From: an uncultured Agathobacter sp.
GTDB lineage: Bacteria > Bacillota > Clostridia > Lachnospirales > Lachnospiraceae
Assembly (NCBI GenBank): GCA_934316545.1
Contig: CAKRDT010000025.1
Location: 1-30,023 of the forward strand
Reading direction: 5' to 3'
DNA: 30,023 bases
Shown here in pieces: positions 16,503 through 23,192 of the stretch (its first letter is position 1; each line of letters opens with the position of its first letter). A program made the position numbers and the translations under genes. The notes under the pieces are model-generated. The model was not told where the DNA came from, searched no databases, and worked only from the letters and a program-made list of their open reading frames with translations.

Positions 16503-17135
16503 TTCGGTCGAAATAGAAATATTGGTGACCTCCGGCTGGCCGCTTTCTGCCTGCGTAAATTTCTGGCTGCTTTCTGCCTGAGCTTCTTCTTCCGGTTCAG
16601 CCGGGAATAACTGCGCACGATTCTGTGAAACAACATCTAAGAATCCCTGCAGCGACTGAACAAGATTCTCAGACCTTGCGCGGGAAGTTTCAATGGAATT
16701 CGAAAGAATATCTTCGATACCCCGAAGCTGATCATCCACATAACCAACAGCCCCCATACGGATACTGTTTGCCTCGCTTGTTGCATTATCAAGAATGTCC
16801 TGTGCCTGCTTCGTAGCAATCATAACAACTTCGTTTGCCTGCGCATATGCCTGTTGCATAATCTGATGCTCACTGACAAGTTCGGATGTCTGAACCTGCG
16901 CCTGCGCAATAATCTGATCCGCTTTCGCCTGCGCATCGGCAAGGATTGCCTCCTTGTTGCTGATAATTTTTTGATAGCGCTTGATTTCTTCCGGTGTCTT
17001 GGAGCGGAGTTCAGCAATCAGTTCCTCTAATTCTTCTTTATTTACAATAATTTTTGTGCTTGAAAGCGGCTGAAATTTACAACCGTCGATATACTCCTCA
17101 ATTTCTTCAATAATTTGTTCCATCTTACTGCTCAT
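16482..17135 (-). CDS. Coiled-coil protein, DivIVA / ATPase-subunit-like, function unknown
   Basis: A 217-residue hydrophilic protein without signal peptide or membrane segment. Residues about 60-150 are rich in Ala, Gln, Glu and Lys with heptad-like spacing (NKEAILADAQAKADQIIAQA), typical of a long coiled coil. The last ~45 residues are acidic and Gln/Ser-rich and probably disordered. Similar proteins next to coaD in Clostridia are annotated as DivIVA-domain or V-ATPase subunit H-like, but no function is established. It is the last gene of the rimO-pgsA-rsmD-coaD run, 48 nt after coaD, with an AAGGAG site 9-10 nt before the ATG. Its 3' end overlaps that of ylbJ. Confidence 0.75.
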   Translation of the reverse strand: MSSKMEQIIEEIEEYIDGCKFQPLSSTKIIVNKEELEELIAELRSKTPEEIKRYQKIISNKEAILADAQAKADQIIAQAQVQTSELVSEHQIMQQAYAQANEVVMIATKQAQDILDNATSEANSIRMGAVGYVDDQLRGIEDILSNSIETSRARSENLVQSLQGFLDVVSQNRAQLFPAEPEEEAQAESSQKFTQAESGQPEVTNISISTESAEEEQ

Positions 17136-17183
17136 AATACTGATTCTCCTTACCTGTTCTGCTGAAAAGCAAAAAGTAACTAA

Positions 17184-17666
17184 TTACCTATTTTTATATT
17201 TGTCACAAATTCGATCAATAAAACATTCTGGTACAAAATTAGAAATATCGCCTCCATAAGAAGCAAATTCTTTTACAATTGTCGAACTAAGATAGGAATA
17301 TCTTAAATCGGTTGTCAAAAAGATCGTCTCAATCTGCGAATCCTGCACATGATTTGCCTGTGCAATCTGCAGCTCGTATTCGAAATCCGTAACGGCACGA
17401 AGACCGCGCACGATAATGGTTGCATCAATTTCATTCATAAAATCAACCAGCAGACCATCAAAAGACGCAACCGAAACATTCGGCATATCCTTTGTCATCT
17501 CTTTAATCATACTAACACGTTCTTCTAAAGAAAACAACGAATTTTTTGCACTGTTGTTTAACACTCCGACAACGAGTTCATCAACGATCTTCGCAGATCT
17601 GGTAATGATATCCATATGTCCAAAAGTAACCGGATCAAAGCTGCCAGGATAGATCGCTTTCTTCAT
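17184..17666 (-). CDS. coaD: Pantetheine-phosphate adenylyltransferase
   Basis: Transfers AMP from ATP to 4'-phosphopantetheine, the penultimate step of coenzyme A synthesis. Nucleotidyltransferase motifs are clear: [16 protein letters not shown] with the T/HxGH-type site ending at His17, [15 protein letters not shown], and the C-terminal [11 protein letters not shown]. The length of 160 residues is standard. An AGGAGA site precedes the ATG, 13 nt after rsmD. The rsmD-coaD pair is a widely conserved arrangement. Confidence 0.97.
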   Translation of the reverse strand: MKKAIYPGSFDPVTFGHMDIITRSAKIVDELVVGVLNNSAKNSLFSLEERVSMIKEMTKDMPNVSVASFDGLLVDFMNEIDATIIVRGLRAVTDFEYELQIAQANHVQDSQIETIFLTTDLRYSYLSSTIVKEFASYGGDISNFVPECFIDRICDKYKNR

Positions 17667-17680
17667 AATTTATCTGTCTC

Positions 17681-18232
17681 CTATTTCTTTCGTATAAATA
17701 CATGCATATTGGTTTTGTACTTTTTAAATTTTTCGATTTCAAAACCAAGTTCGTCCAGATAATCAAACGGTGTATCAAGAGAAGCTTCCACAACGATACG
17801 CGAATCCGGTTTGACAATCGATGAGCAGGACAGAAAACGCAATACTTCTTCTTCGAGTCCGTGCCGGTATGGCGGATCCATAAAAATAAGATCAAAGGTA
17901 TACTTACCCTCCAAAGAATGAAGTCCGCTGATTACATCCATTGTAAGAAGTCTTGACTGCTTATCAAATCTGGTAAATGCGATGTTTTCCTCGATACACC
18001 GGGCTGCTTTTCTATTATTTTCAACAAACACGGCATATGCACCGCCGCGGCTTAATGCCTCCAGACCGATTTGGCCGCTTCCGGCAAACAGATCCAGAAA
18101 ATAGGAACCCGGTACGTCCATTTGCAGCACATTAAAAAGTGTTTCTTTTGTTTTATCTGTCGTTGGTCTTGTGTCTGTCCCCTCAATGGTTTTCAATGGG
18201 AGACTTCGCGCTGTTCCAGCGATAATTCTCAT
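17681..18232 (-). CDS. rsmD: 16S rRNA (guanine-966-N2)-methyltransferase
   Basis: SAM-dependent methylation of one guanine in 16S rRNA. It begins MRIIAGTARSLPLKT and has TRPTTDKTKETLFNVL, both typical of RsmD. The SAM-binding motif LDLFAGSGQIGLEALSRG lies near residue 47 and the catalytic DPPY motif at residues 119-122. The 183-residue length is normal. It lies 22 nt after pgsA with a GGAGGT site, and directly before coaD. Confidence 0.96.
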   Translation of the reverse strand: MRIIAGTARSLPLKTIEGTDTRPTTDKTKETLFNVLQMDVPGSYFLDLFAGSGQIGLEALSRGGAYAVFVENNRKAARCIEENIAFTRFDKQSRLLTMDVISGLHSLEGKYTFDLIFMDPPYRHGLEEEVLRFLSCSSIVKPDSRIVVEASLDTPFDYLDELGFEIEKFKKYKTNMHVFIRKK

Positions 18233-18255
18233 TGTTCTACCTCCGCATGGAATGA

Positions 18256-18798
18256 TTATTTCTGTTCCTTTAAAACATCTTTGTTCTTTGCGAGATAATC
18301 GATCAGCGAAATCACGGTAAGCGCCAATGAAATATAGATCAGCACTGTGCCAATGACAGCAAATGCTTTGCCCGGAATATTGAGGATCAGCACAATCACC
18401 GTTATCATCTGAAACGCTGTCTTAAACTTTCCCCAATAACTCGCTGCAATCACAACTCCGTTATCCGCTGCAACCAGACGGAATCCGCTAATGATAAATT
18501 CTCTTGCAATAATGATAATTACAATCCACGCCGGAATTCTATCCAATGCGATCAGACCGATCAAAGCCGAACTTACAAGAAGCTTATCCGCAAGCGGATC
18601 CATAAATTTCCCAAAATTCGTTACCAGATTATATTTTCTTGCAATCCTGCCATCCAAAAAATCCGTAATGCTCGCAATAATAAAAATGGCAACCGCAATA
18701 TAATTCCCATACCCTGTAAAATACGGAGCTAATAAAAAGAAAACAAAAAACGGAATCAATATCACACGGAAAAGAGTAAGTTTGTTTGGTAAATTCAT
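18256..18798 (-). CDS. pgsA: CDP-diacylglycerol-glycerol-3-phosphate 3-phosphatidyltransferase
   Basis: Membrane enzyme that makes phosphatidylglycerol phosphate, the committed step to phosphatidylglycerol and cardiolipin. It carries the exact CDP-alcohol phosphotransferase signature D-G-x2-A-R-x8-G-x3-D-x3-D (Asp49, Gly50, Ala53, Arg54, Gly63, Asp67, Asp71). Several hydrophobic helices surround it, and the N-terminus MNLPNKLTLFRVILIP is typical of PgsA. Length 180 is standard. The start overlaps the rimO stop by 4 nt (ATGA), indicating translational coupling. Confidence 0.96.
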   Translation of the reverse strand: MNLPNKLTLFRVILIPFFVFFLLAPYFTGYGNYIAVAIFIIASITDFLDGRIARKYNLVTNFGKFMDPLADKLLVSSALIGLIALDRIPAWIVIIIIAREFIISGFRLVAADNGVVIAASYWGKFKTAFQMITVIVLILNIPGKAFAVIGTVLIYISLALTVISLIDYLAKNKDVLKEQK

Positions 18799-20117
18799 CG
18801 TAATTCTCCTATCAGATCATATTCATAAGCACCTGTGACGCAAACCCTTGCGATATCGCCCGTCATCAGATCCTCGTCTGTGTTGATAAAAATGTAGCCA
18901 TCTACGTTTGGTGCATCACGGTAAGTCCTTCCGACATATGCATTCTCATCTGCGACTTTTCCTTCTATGAAGGCATATAATTCAGTACCTTTCATTGCAT
19001 CGTTTTTATCAAAGATGACCTCTTCCTGAAGTTCCATGACATCTGCCTGCCAGTCTTTTTTGACCTCCTCGTCAATCTGATCCGGCATTTCAGCTGCCGG
19101 AGTTCCTTCTTCCGCAGAATACGTGAATGCACCGAGCCGGTCAAATTCCATATCGTTGACAAACTGCATTAATTCTTCGTGCATTGCCTGTGTCTCACCC
19201 GGGAAACCGCAGATCAACGTTGTGCGAAGCGTGATATCCGGAACACGCTCACGAAGATGCGCAATCCTCTCGATCAGTTCCGCCTTGTTTGTTTTGCGGC
19301 CCATACGACGTAAAATTTCATCATTACAGTGCTGAATCGGCATGTCCAGATAATGACAGACCTTCTTGTCCCGGAGCATTGCATCGATGAGTTCCTCGTA
19401 GATTTCTTCCGGATAACAGTACATAATACGGATCCAGAATAATCCCGGGATTTCATTCAACGCATCCAAAAGCTTATGCAGACTCTTCTCTCCATACAGA
19501 TCCACTCCATACAGTGTCGTCTCCTGCGCAACAAGAATCAGTTCCTTGACACCGCCCTCTACAAGTTCTTTTGCCGATGCGACCAATTCTTCCAACGGAA
19601 CACTCCGGTAACGACCGCGCACGGAAGGAATCACACAGTATGTGCAGTTCTTATTGCATCCTTCCGCAATCTTTAAATACGCAAAATGTCCGCCGGTTGT
19701 GATGGTACGTTTGGTCGTGTGCCTCGGAAGTCCGGTCAAAGTATGGAAATTCTCATAAAATTTATGTTCCAGCGTACTTTGCACCGCTTCCCATATGGCA
19801 TCGTAGGAATTGGTTCCAAGAATGGCATCCACCTCGGGAATCTCTTTTTTTACTTCCTCCTGATAGCGCTGCGTCAGACATCCGGTTACAATCAAAGATT
19901 TACACTTACCGGTTTTCTTCTGCTCTGCCATCTCAAGAATTGTATTGATGCTTTCCTCTTTGGCGTCGCCGATAAAGCAGCAGCTGTTGATAATAATGAT
20001 ATCCGCCTCTGTTTCATCATCCGTCAGCATAATCCCGTGACCGGTCAGCATACCGATCATATACTCCGAGTCGACAAGATTCTTGTCACACCCAAGTGAA
20101 ATAAATAATAATTTCAT
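18795..20117 (-). CDS. rimO: Ribosomal protein S12 methylthiotransferase
   Basis: Radical SAM methylthiotransferase with two Fe-S clusters that modifies an aspartate of ribosomal protein S12. The N-terminal UPF0004 domain holds cluster ligands Cys10, a cysteine in NSCCF (46 or 47) and Cys80. The radical SAM motif is C154-x3-C158-x2-C161 (AEGCNKNCTYCVIP). The last ~65 residues are a TRAM domain. RimO is preferred over MiaB because of the start MKLLFISLGCDKNLVDSE and the C-terminal IFINTDEDLMTGD. Length 440 is standard. A GAGAGG site precedes the ATG, which lies only about 14 nt beyond the U-run of the rpoZ terminator; no separate promoter is visible. Confidence 0.95.
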   Translation of the reverse strand: MKLLFISLGCDKNLVDSEYMIGMLTGHGIMLTDDETEADIIIINSCCFIGDAKEESINTILEMAEQKKTGKCKSLIVTGCLTQRYQEEVKKEIPEVDAILGTNSYDAIWEAVQSTLEHKFYENFHTLTGLPRHTTKRTITTGGHFAYLKIAEGCNKNCTYCVIPSVRGRYRSVPLEELVASAKELVEGGVKELILVAQETTLYGVDLYGEKSLHKLLDALNEIPGLFWIRIMYCYPEEIYEELIDAMLRDKKVCHYLDMPIQHCNDEILRRMGRKTNKAELIERIAHLRERVPDITLRTTLICGFPGETQAMHEELMQFVNDMEFDRLGAFTYSAEEGTPAAEMPDQIDEEVKKDWQADVMELQEEVIFDKNDAMKGTELYAFIEGKVADENAYVGRTYRDAPNVDGYIFINTDEDLMTGDIARVCVTGAYEYDLIGELR

Positions 20118-20131
20118 AATTCCTCTCGCTT

Positions 20132-20160
20132 AAAAAAAGGAATGACAGCCGCCACTCCCC
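20132..20160 (-). terminator. Rho-independent terminator after rpoZ
   Basis: In the minus direction GGAGTG (about 20158-20153) pairs with CATTCC (20144-20139) across a 7-8 nt loop, followed by seven T. It closes the yicC-gmk-rpoZ operon. Because rimO begins immediately after, rimO may be fed by read-through. Confidence 0.8.
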
Positions 20161-20168
20161 TTTCTCTA

Positions 20169-20414
20169 TTAATTATTGTCTTCCTCTTCCGATACGATTT
20201 TGACATCGCCGCGATATAACTCTTCTACTGCAATCGAAAGAGGCTTATTGCATTTCGGATTTTCGATCATTGGTTCAGCACCTGCAATAATCTGTCTTGC
20301 ACGCTTTGCTGTGGCTAAAACAATGGAATAACGGCTGTTAACGACCGGTTCCTCACCGATTTCCACGCCATCGTTGACAACTTTCATTAATTCTACATAG
20401 GATGGATGTATCAT
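20169..20414 (-). CDS. rpoZ: RNA polymerase omega subunit
   Basis: Small subunit that helps assemble RNA polymerase around beta-prime. The protein begins MIHPSYVELMKVVND and contains the family core SRYSIVLATAKRARQIIAG and PLSIAVEELYRGD. I chose the ATG at 20414 (81 residues) because an AAAGGAG site lies 9 nt upstream; a start at 20444 would be inside gmk. It follows gmk by 4 nt, an arrangement also seen in B. subtilis, and is followed by a terminator. Confidence 0.94.
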   Translation of the reverse strand: MIHPSYVELMKVVNDGVEIGEEPVVNSRYSIVLATAKRARQIIAGAEPMIENPKCNKPLSIAVEELYRGDVKIVSEEEDNN

Positions 20415-20418
20415 AGTA

Positions 20419-21081
20419 TTATTCTCCTTTCGAAAAGCTTGCAAGCTCTTCTTTCATATTATTGATAAAATCTATATTAGATGATACACGGTACGCGGCA
20501 TTCTGTTTGGTATGACCGCTTCTCTCATCACCAATCAGCCGGTGAATGACGTCCACACCATGTTCTACCGTATCGTTTACCACTAAATAATCATAGTTTT
20601 CAATGCCTTCCGATTCCTCGCAGGCACGCGCAAGGCGGGCATGAATGATATCCTGCGTCTCTGTTCCACGACCGATCAGACGATCGCGAAGCGTTTTGGC
20701 ATCCGGGGCAGTAACAAACATCAGGATCGTATCCGGGAACTGTTCCTTAATTTTAAGTGCGCCCTGAATCTCAATTTCAAGGATCACATTTTTCCCGAGT
20801 TCCAATTGCTGCTGTACATAGGCCTTCGGTGTGCCGTAATAATTTTTCACATACTGTGCGTACTCAATCAGTTCATCCGCCGCAATCATATGCTCAAATT
20901 TTTCTGTTGTCACATAAAAATAATCGACACCGTCTTTCTCGCCGGGTCTTGGTTTTCTCGTTGTTGCAGATATCGACAACGCATAATGATCGCCATACTG
21001 TTTCATCAGTGCCTTCATCAAGGTACCCTTGCCGGCTCCTGAAAAACCGGATATAACTACCAGCTTACCTTTGTTGCTCAT
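20419..21081 (-). CDS. gmk: Guanylate kinase
   Basis: Phosphorylates GMP to GDP with ATP. The P-loop GFSGAGKGT is at residues 12-20, followed by the GMP-binding segment SATTRKPRPGEKDGVDYFYV and EYAQYVKNYYGTP. ILEIEIQGA and the Arg-rich lid RLIGRGTET are also typical. The 220-residue length is normal. The gene lies 12 nt after yicC and 4 nt before rpoZ. In B. subtilis a remA gene sits between yicC and gmk; here there is no room for it. Confidence 0.97.
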   Translation of the reverse strand: MSNKGKLVVISGFSGAGKGTLMKALMKQYGDHYALSISATTRKPRPGEKDGVDYFYVTTEKFEHMIAADELIEYAQYVKNYYGTPKAYVQQQLELGKNVILEIEIQGALKIKEQFPDTILMFVTAPDAKTLRDRLIGRGTETQDIIHARLARACEESEGIENYDYLVVNDTVEHGVDVIHRLIGDERSGHTKQNAAYRVSSNIDFINNMKEELASFSKGE

Positions 21082-21093
21082 TTTATTTTCCTC

Positions 21094-21972
21094 TTATTCA
21101 ATATTCTGGATCTGCTCACGAACTTTCTCGATGCAGGTCTTAAGATTGATTCCGACATCTGAAATCTCAATATTATTTGCCTTGGAAAGAATCGTATTTG
21201 CTTCACGGTTCATCTCCTGTGCAATAAAATCAAGCTTACGGCCGATGGATCCACCGGCGATCAGCGTATCTTTTGTTGACATAATATGGCTTCTGAGCCG
21301 AACTGTCTCCTCATCCACACAGACTTTGTCGGCATAGATGGTCACCTCCGTTGCGATGCGGCTGTCATCCATCTGCCGGTCTCCAAGAATCTCCTGTATT
21401 TTATCCTCCAGACGCGTCCGGTATTCCTTCATAATCTGCGGGGAACGTTCCTCTATGAAATCCACATCTGTAAGCATCGCATCAAGCTTATCAAGGAGAT
21501 CGCACCTTAACGCCTCTCCCTCTTTGACACGACTTTCAACAAACTGTTCGCATGCGCCGCGCAGAGCCTGTTCCAGTCCGCTCCATAATTCTTTTTCGTC
21601 AATATCCTGTTCTTCCATCACAAGGACATCAGGATAACGGGAAAGTGTGCTGACGCGTATATCATTCTCAAGCTGAAACTCCTGTGCCATCGACTTCAGA
21701 TATCCAAGATATTCGGCTGCAAGTGTCGAATTATAACGGAGCGTATAATTGTCTTCTGTGTAGTCTTCGTATGTGATATAGACATCCACCTTGCCTCGCT
21801 CAATGTATTCCTTGAGCAGATTACGGATCGCACTCTCAAAGAAATTCAGTTTCTTCGGCATCTTTATATTCACATCAAGGTAACGATGATTCACGGACTT
21901 GAGTTCGACAGTGAATTTTCGTTTTTCATCCGCAACTTCACAACGTCCGAATCCTGTCATACTTTTAATCAT
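21094..21972 (-). CDS. yicC: YicC/YloC-family endoribonuclease
   Basis: Family of endoribonucleases involved in RNA decay in E. coli (YicC) and B. subtilis (YloC). Signatures are the N-terminal MIKSMTGFGR, the segment KSVNHRYLDVNIKMPKKL, and the C-terminal GGSIGRKLDFIAQEMNREANTILSKA. Length 292 is typical. The ATG at 21972 has an AGGAGA site 8 nt upstream. It is the first gene of the yicC-gmk-rpoZ operon and has a good promoter at 22020-22048 with a palindromic site just downstream. Confidence 0.93.
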   Translation of the reverse strand: MIKSMTGFGRCEVADEKRKFTVELKSVNHRYLDVNIKMPKKLNFFESAIRNLLKEYIERGKVDVYITYEDYTEDNYTLRYNSTLAAEYLGYLKSMAQEFQLENDIRVSTLSRYPDVLVMEEQDIDEKELWSGLEQALRGACEQFVESRVKEGEALRCDLLDKLDAMLTDVDFIEERSPQIMKEYRTRLEDKIQEILGDRQMDDSRIATEVTIYADKVCVDEETVRLRSHIMSTKDTLIAGGSIGRKLDFIAQEMNREANTILSKANNIEISDVGINLKTCIEKVREQIQNIE

Positions 21973-21992
21973 GCCACATATCTCCTGTCAAA

Positions 21993-22011
21993 ATGCATAG
22001 TCTATGCATAG
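21993..22011 (-). promoter_or_regulatory. Operator-like palindromes at the yicC transcription start
   Basis: In the minus direction the stretch CTATGCATAGACTATGCAT contains a direct repeat of CTATGCAT and an inverted repeat ATGCATAG / CTATGCAT with one base between. The adjoining TCTATGCATAGA is a perfect 12-bp palindrome. It begins about 9 bp after the -10 box, at the expected transcription start, a common place for a repressor to bind. No regulator gene is adjacent, so the binding protein is unknown. Confidence 0.45.
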
Positions 22012-22019
22012 ATAGGTGT

Positions 22020-22048
22020 ATTATAATGCTATTTTCCTGATTCGTCAA
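22020..22048 (-). promoter_or_regulatory. Sigma-A promoter of yicC-gmk-rpoZ
   Basis: In the minus direction TTGACG (22048-22043), 17 bp, TATAAT (22025-22020). Transcription would start near 22013, about 40 nt before the yicC ATG. Confidence 0.8.
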
Positions 22049-22074
22049 ATATTGCTTTTCAAAAAGTGCATGAT

Positions 22075-22977
22075 TTACAAATTCTTTTTTGCGAATTTTT
22101 TCACACCGCGCGTCAGTCCGTCCGCCAGCGTTTCCAATGTTTTATCACTGTGATCCGATGACTGGTTTCCAAGTTCGATATCAACCGAAGGAATCGTGCT
22201 GTAAGAAGTCTGTGTCAGGTCGATCGCCATACGGCCTTTTCCGTTGATTTTTACTTTTTCTTTTTCGAGTCCCTTGATCAAAGCCTTACCTAAAGCTTCG
22301 TGTTCTTCCCAATGATTCTTAACTGGCTTCATACTTTTTAATTTTTCCGGGACTCCGATATAAAAACAGCCTTTATCATATTTGAGACCATCTCCGTCCC
22401 AATGCAGTGCAATATGACAATCCGCAACATTGTTACAGATAACGGTTCTTGCAATGTTGTCAAGCTGAACATCCTTACTGTTCCGGATCATCAGGACATC
22501 GTAACCTTCTGCAAGAAGCTTTTTCTTCAGAATCTTTGCCATCTTAAGTGTGACGGTACTCTCCTTTGTTCCATCGCGAAACGTCATTCCTCCGGAGACT
22601 GCGATTGCACTTGTCGAGCCTGCACTGGTTGTTCCGCCGGTCACTTTTGGAGAACCATCCGGATGACAGAGCGTTTTTGTTGATCCCACATTACTGGTTC
22701 CGTGTCCGGCATTGATTCCGACGATAATGCCTTTGCGGTTCTTTTTTGCCTTGTAAAAGACGGCATAACCGGAAGTGATCTTCGCATGATCCGCATATTT
22801 CCACTTTTTATCCAGGTAAATCTTCTCCTTATTTTTATATGCACATTCCGTATTTGTATCAGATTTTTCAATATCTTTTTTATTTGTTTTCGCCTGAGTA
22901 TCTGCGAAAACACCAGATACCAACATCATAAAAGTTAATACTACCGCAAATACGCGCAATTTCTTTTTCATAACCAT
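22075..22977 (-). CDS. Secreted N-acetylmuramoyl-L-alanine amidase (Amidase_3 family)
   Basis: Cell-wall hydrolase that cuts between muramic acid and the peptide stem. With the start at 22977 the protein has 300 residues. A signal peptide at 1-25 (MVMKKK, hydrophobic core, SGVFA) is followed by a Lys-rich linker and the catalytic domain from about residue 83. The expected zinc ligands are present: His92 (INAGHG), Glu139 (TKESTVTLKMA) and His192 (IALHWDG), with catalytic Glu268 (DIELGN). The open frame runs upstream to 23082, but that extension overlaps the promoter and a leader hairpin and has no signal-peptide logic. The second ATG at 22971 is an equally possible start. There is no separate wall-binding domain. 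Confidence 0.88.
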   Translation of the reverse strand: MVMKKKLRVFAVVLTFMMLVSGVFADTQAKTNKKDIEKSDTNTECAYKNKEKIYLDKKWKYADHAKITSGYAVFYKAKKNRKGIIVGINAGHGTSNVGSTKTLCHPDGSPKVTGGTTSAGSTSAIAVSGGMTFRDGTKESTVTLKMAKILKKKLLAEGYDVLMIRNSKDVQLDNIARTVICNNVADCHIALHWDGDGLKYDKGCFYIGVPEKLKSMKPVKNHWEEHEALGKALIKGLEKEKVKINGKGRMAIDLTQTSYSTIPSVDIELGNQSSDHSDKTLETLADGLTRGVKKFAKKNL

Positions 22978-23005
22978 CTTTCCCTTCTTTTTCCTTCTTT
23001 CACTA

Positions 23006-23063
23006 ATTGTTTGCGAAAAGCCAGCCGAGTCCGGACGCACCTCCGAAAACGTGCCGCAAACGC
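23006..23063 (-). promoter_or_regulatory. Structured leader of the amidase gene with GTTTGCG / CGCAAAC ends
   Basis: In the minus direction GTTTGCG and CGCAAAC close a loop of roughly 40 nt. The loop itself holds GCAC...GTGC and the palindrome GTCCGGAC, so a branched fold is possible. It lies in the ~100-nt leader between the promoter and the ribosome binding site. Its ends resemble those of the palindromic element at 9803-10351, so it could be a small relative of that repeat, or an unrelated regulatory RNA. Confidence 0.4.
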
Positions 23064-23081
23064 CTACCCTTCTTTGAAACA

Positions 23082-23111
23082 ATTATAGCATTTTGCCTGA
23101 TTTTATTTCAA
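23082..23111 (-). promoter_or_regulatory. Promoter of the amidase gene
   Basis: In the minus direction TTGAAA (23111-23106), 18 bp, TATAAT (23087-23082), with TG one base before the -10. It is divergent from the rqcH promoter, with about 21 bp between the two -35 boxes. Confidence 0.7.
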
Positions 23112-23132
23112 TACGAAGTGCGATATCCGTTC

Positions 23133-23161
23133 TTGGTTTTTTGAGCAATCCATATTATAAT
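23133..23161 (+). promoter_or_regulatory. Promoter of rqcH
   Basis: TTGGTT (23133-23138), 17 bp, TATAAT (23156-23161), followed about 30 nt later by the rqcH ribosome binding site AGGAGG. Confidence 0.65.
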
Positions 23162-23192
23162 AGTAAATGATCAACAAATTTAGGAGGCAGCT

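Noticed and set aside
22978..23082. N-terminal extension of the amidase frame
   Set aside because: It overlaps the promoter -10 region and leader hairpin; the signal peptide starts only at 22977 or 22971.
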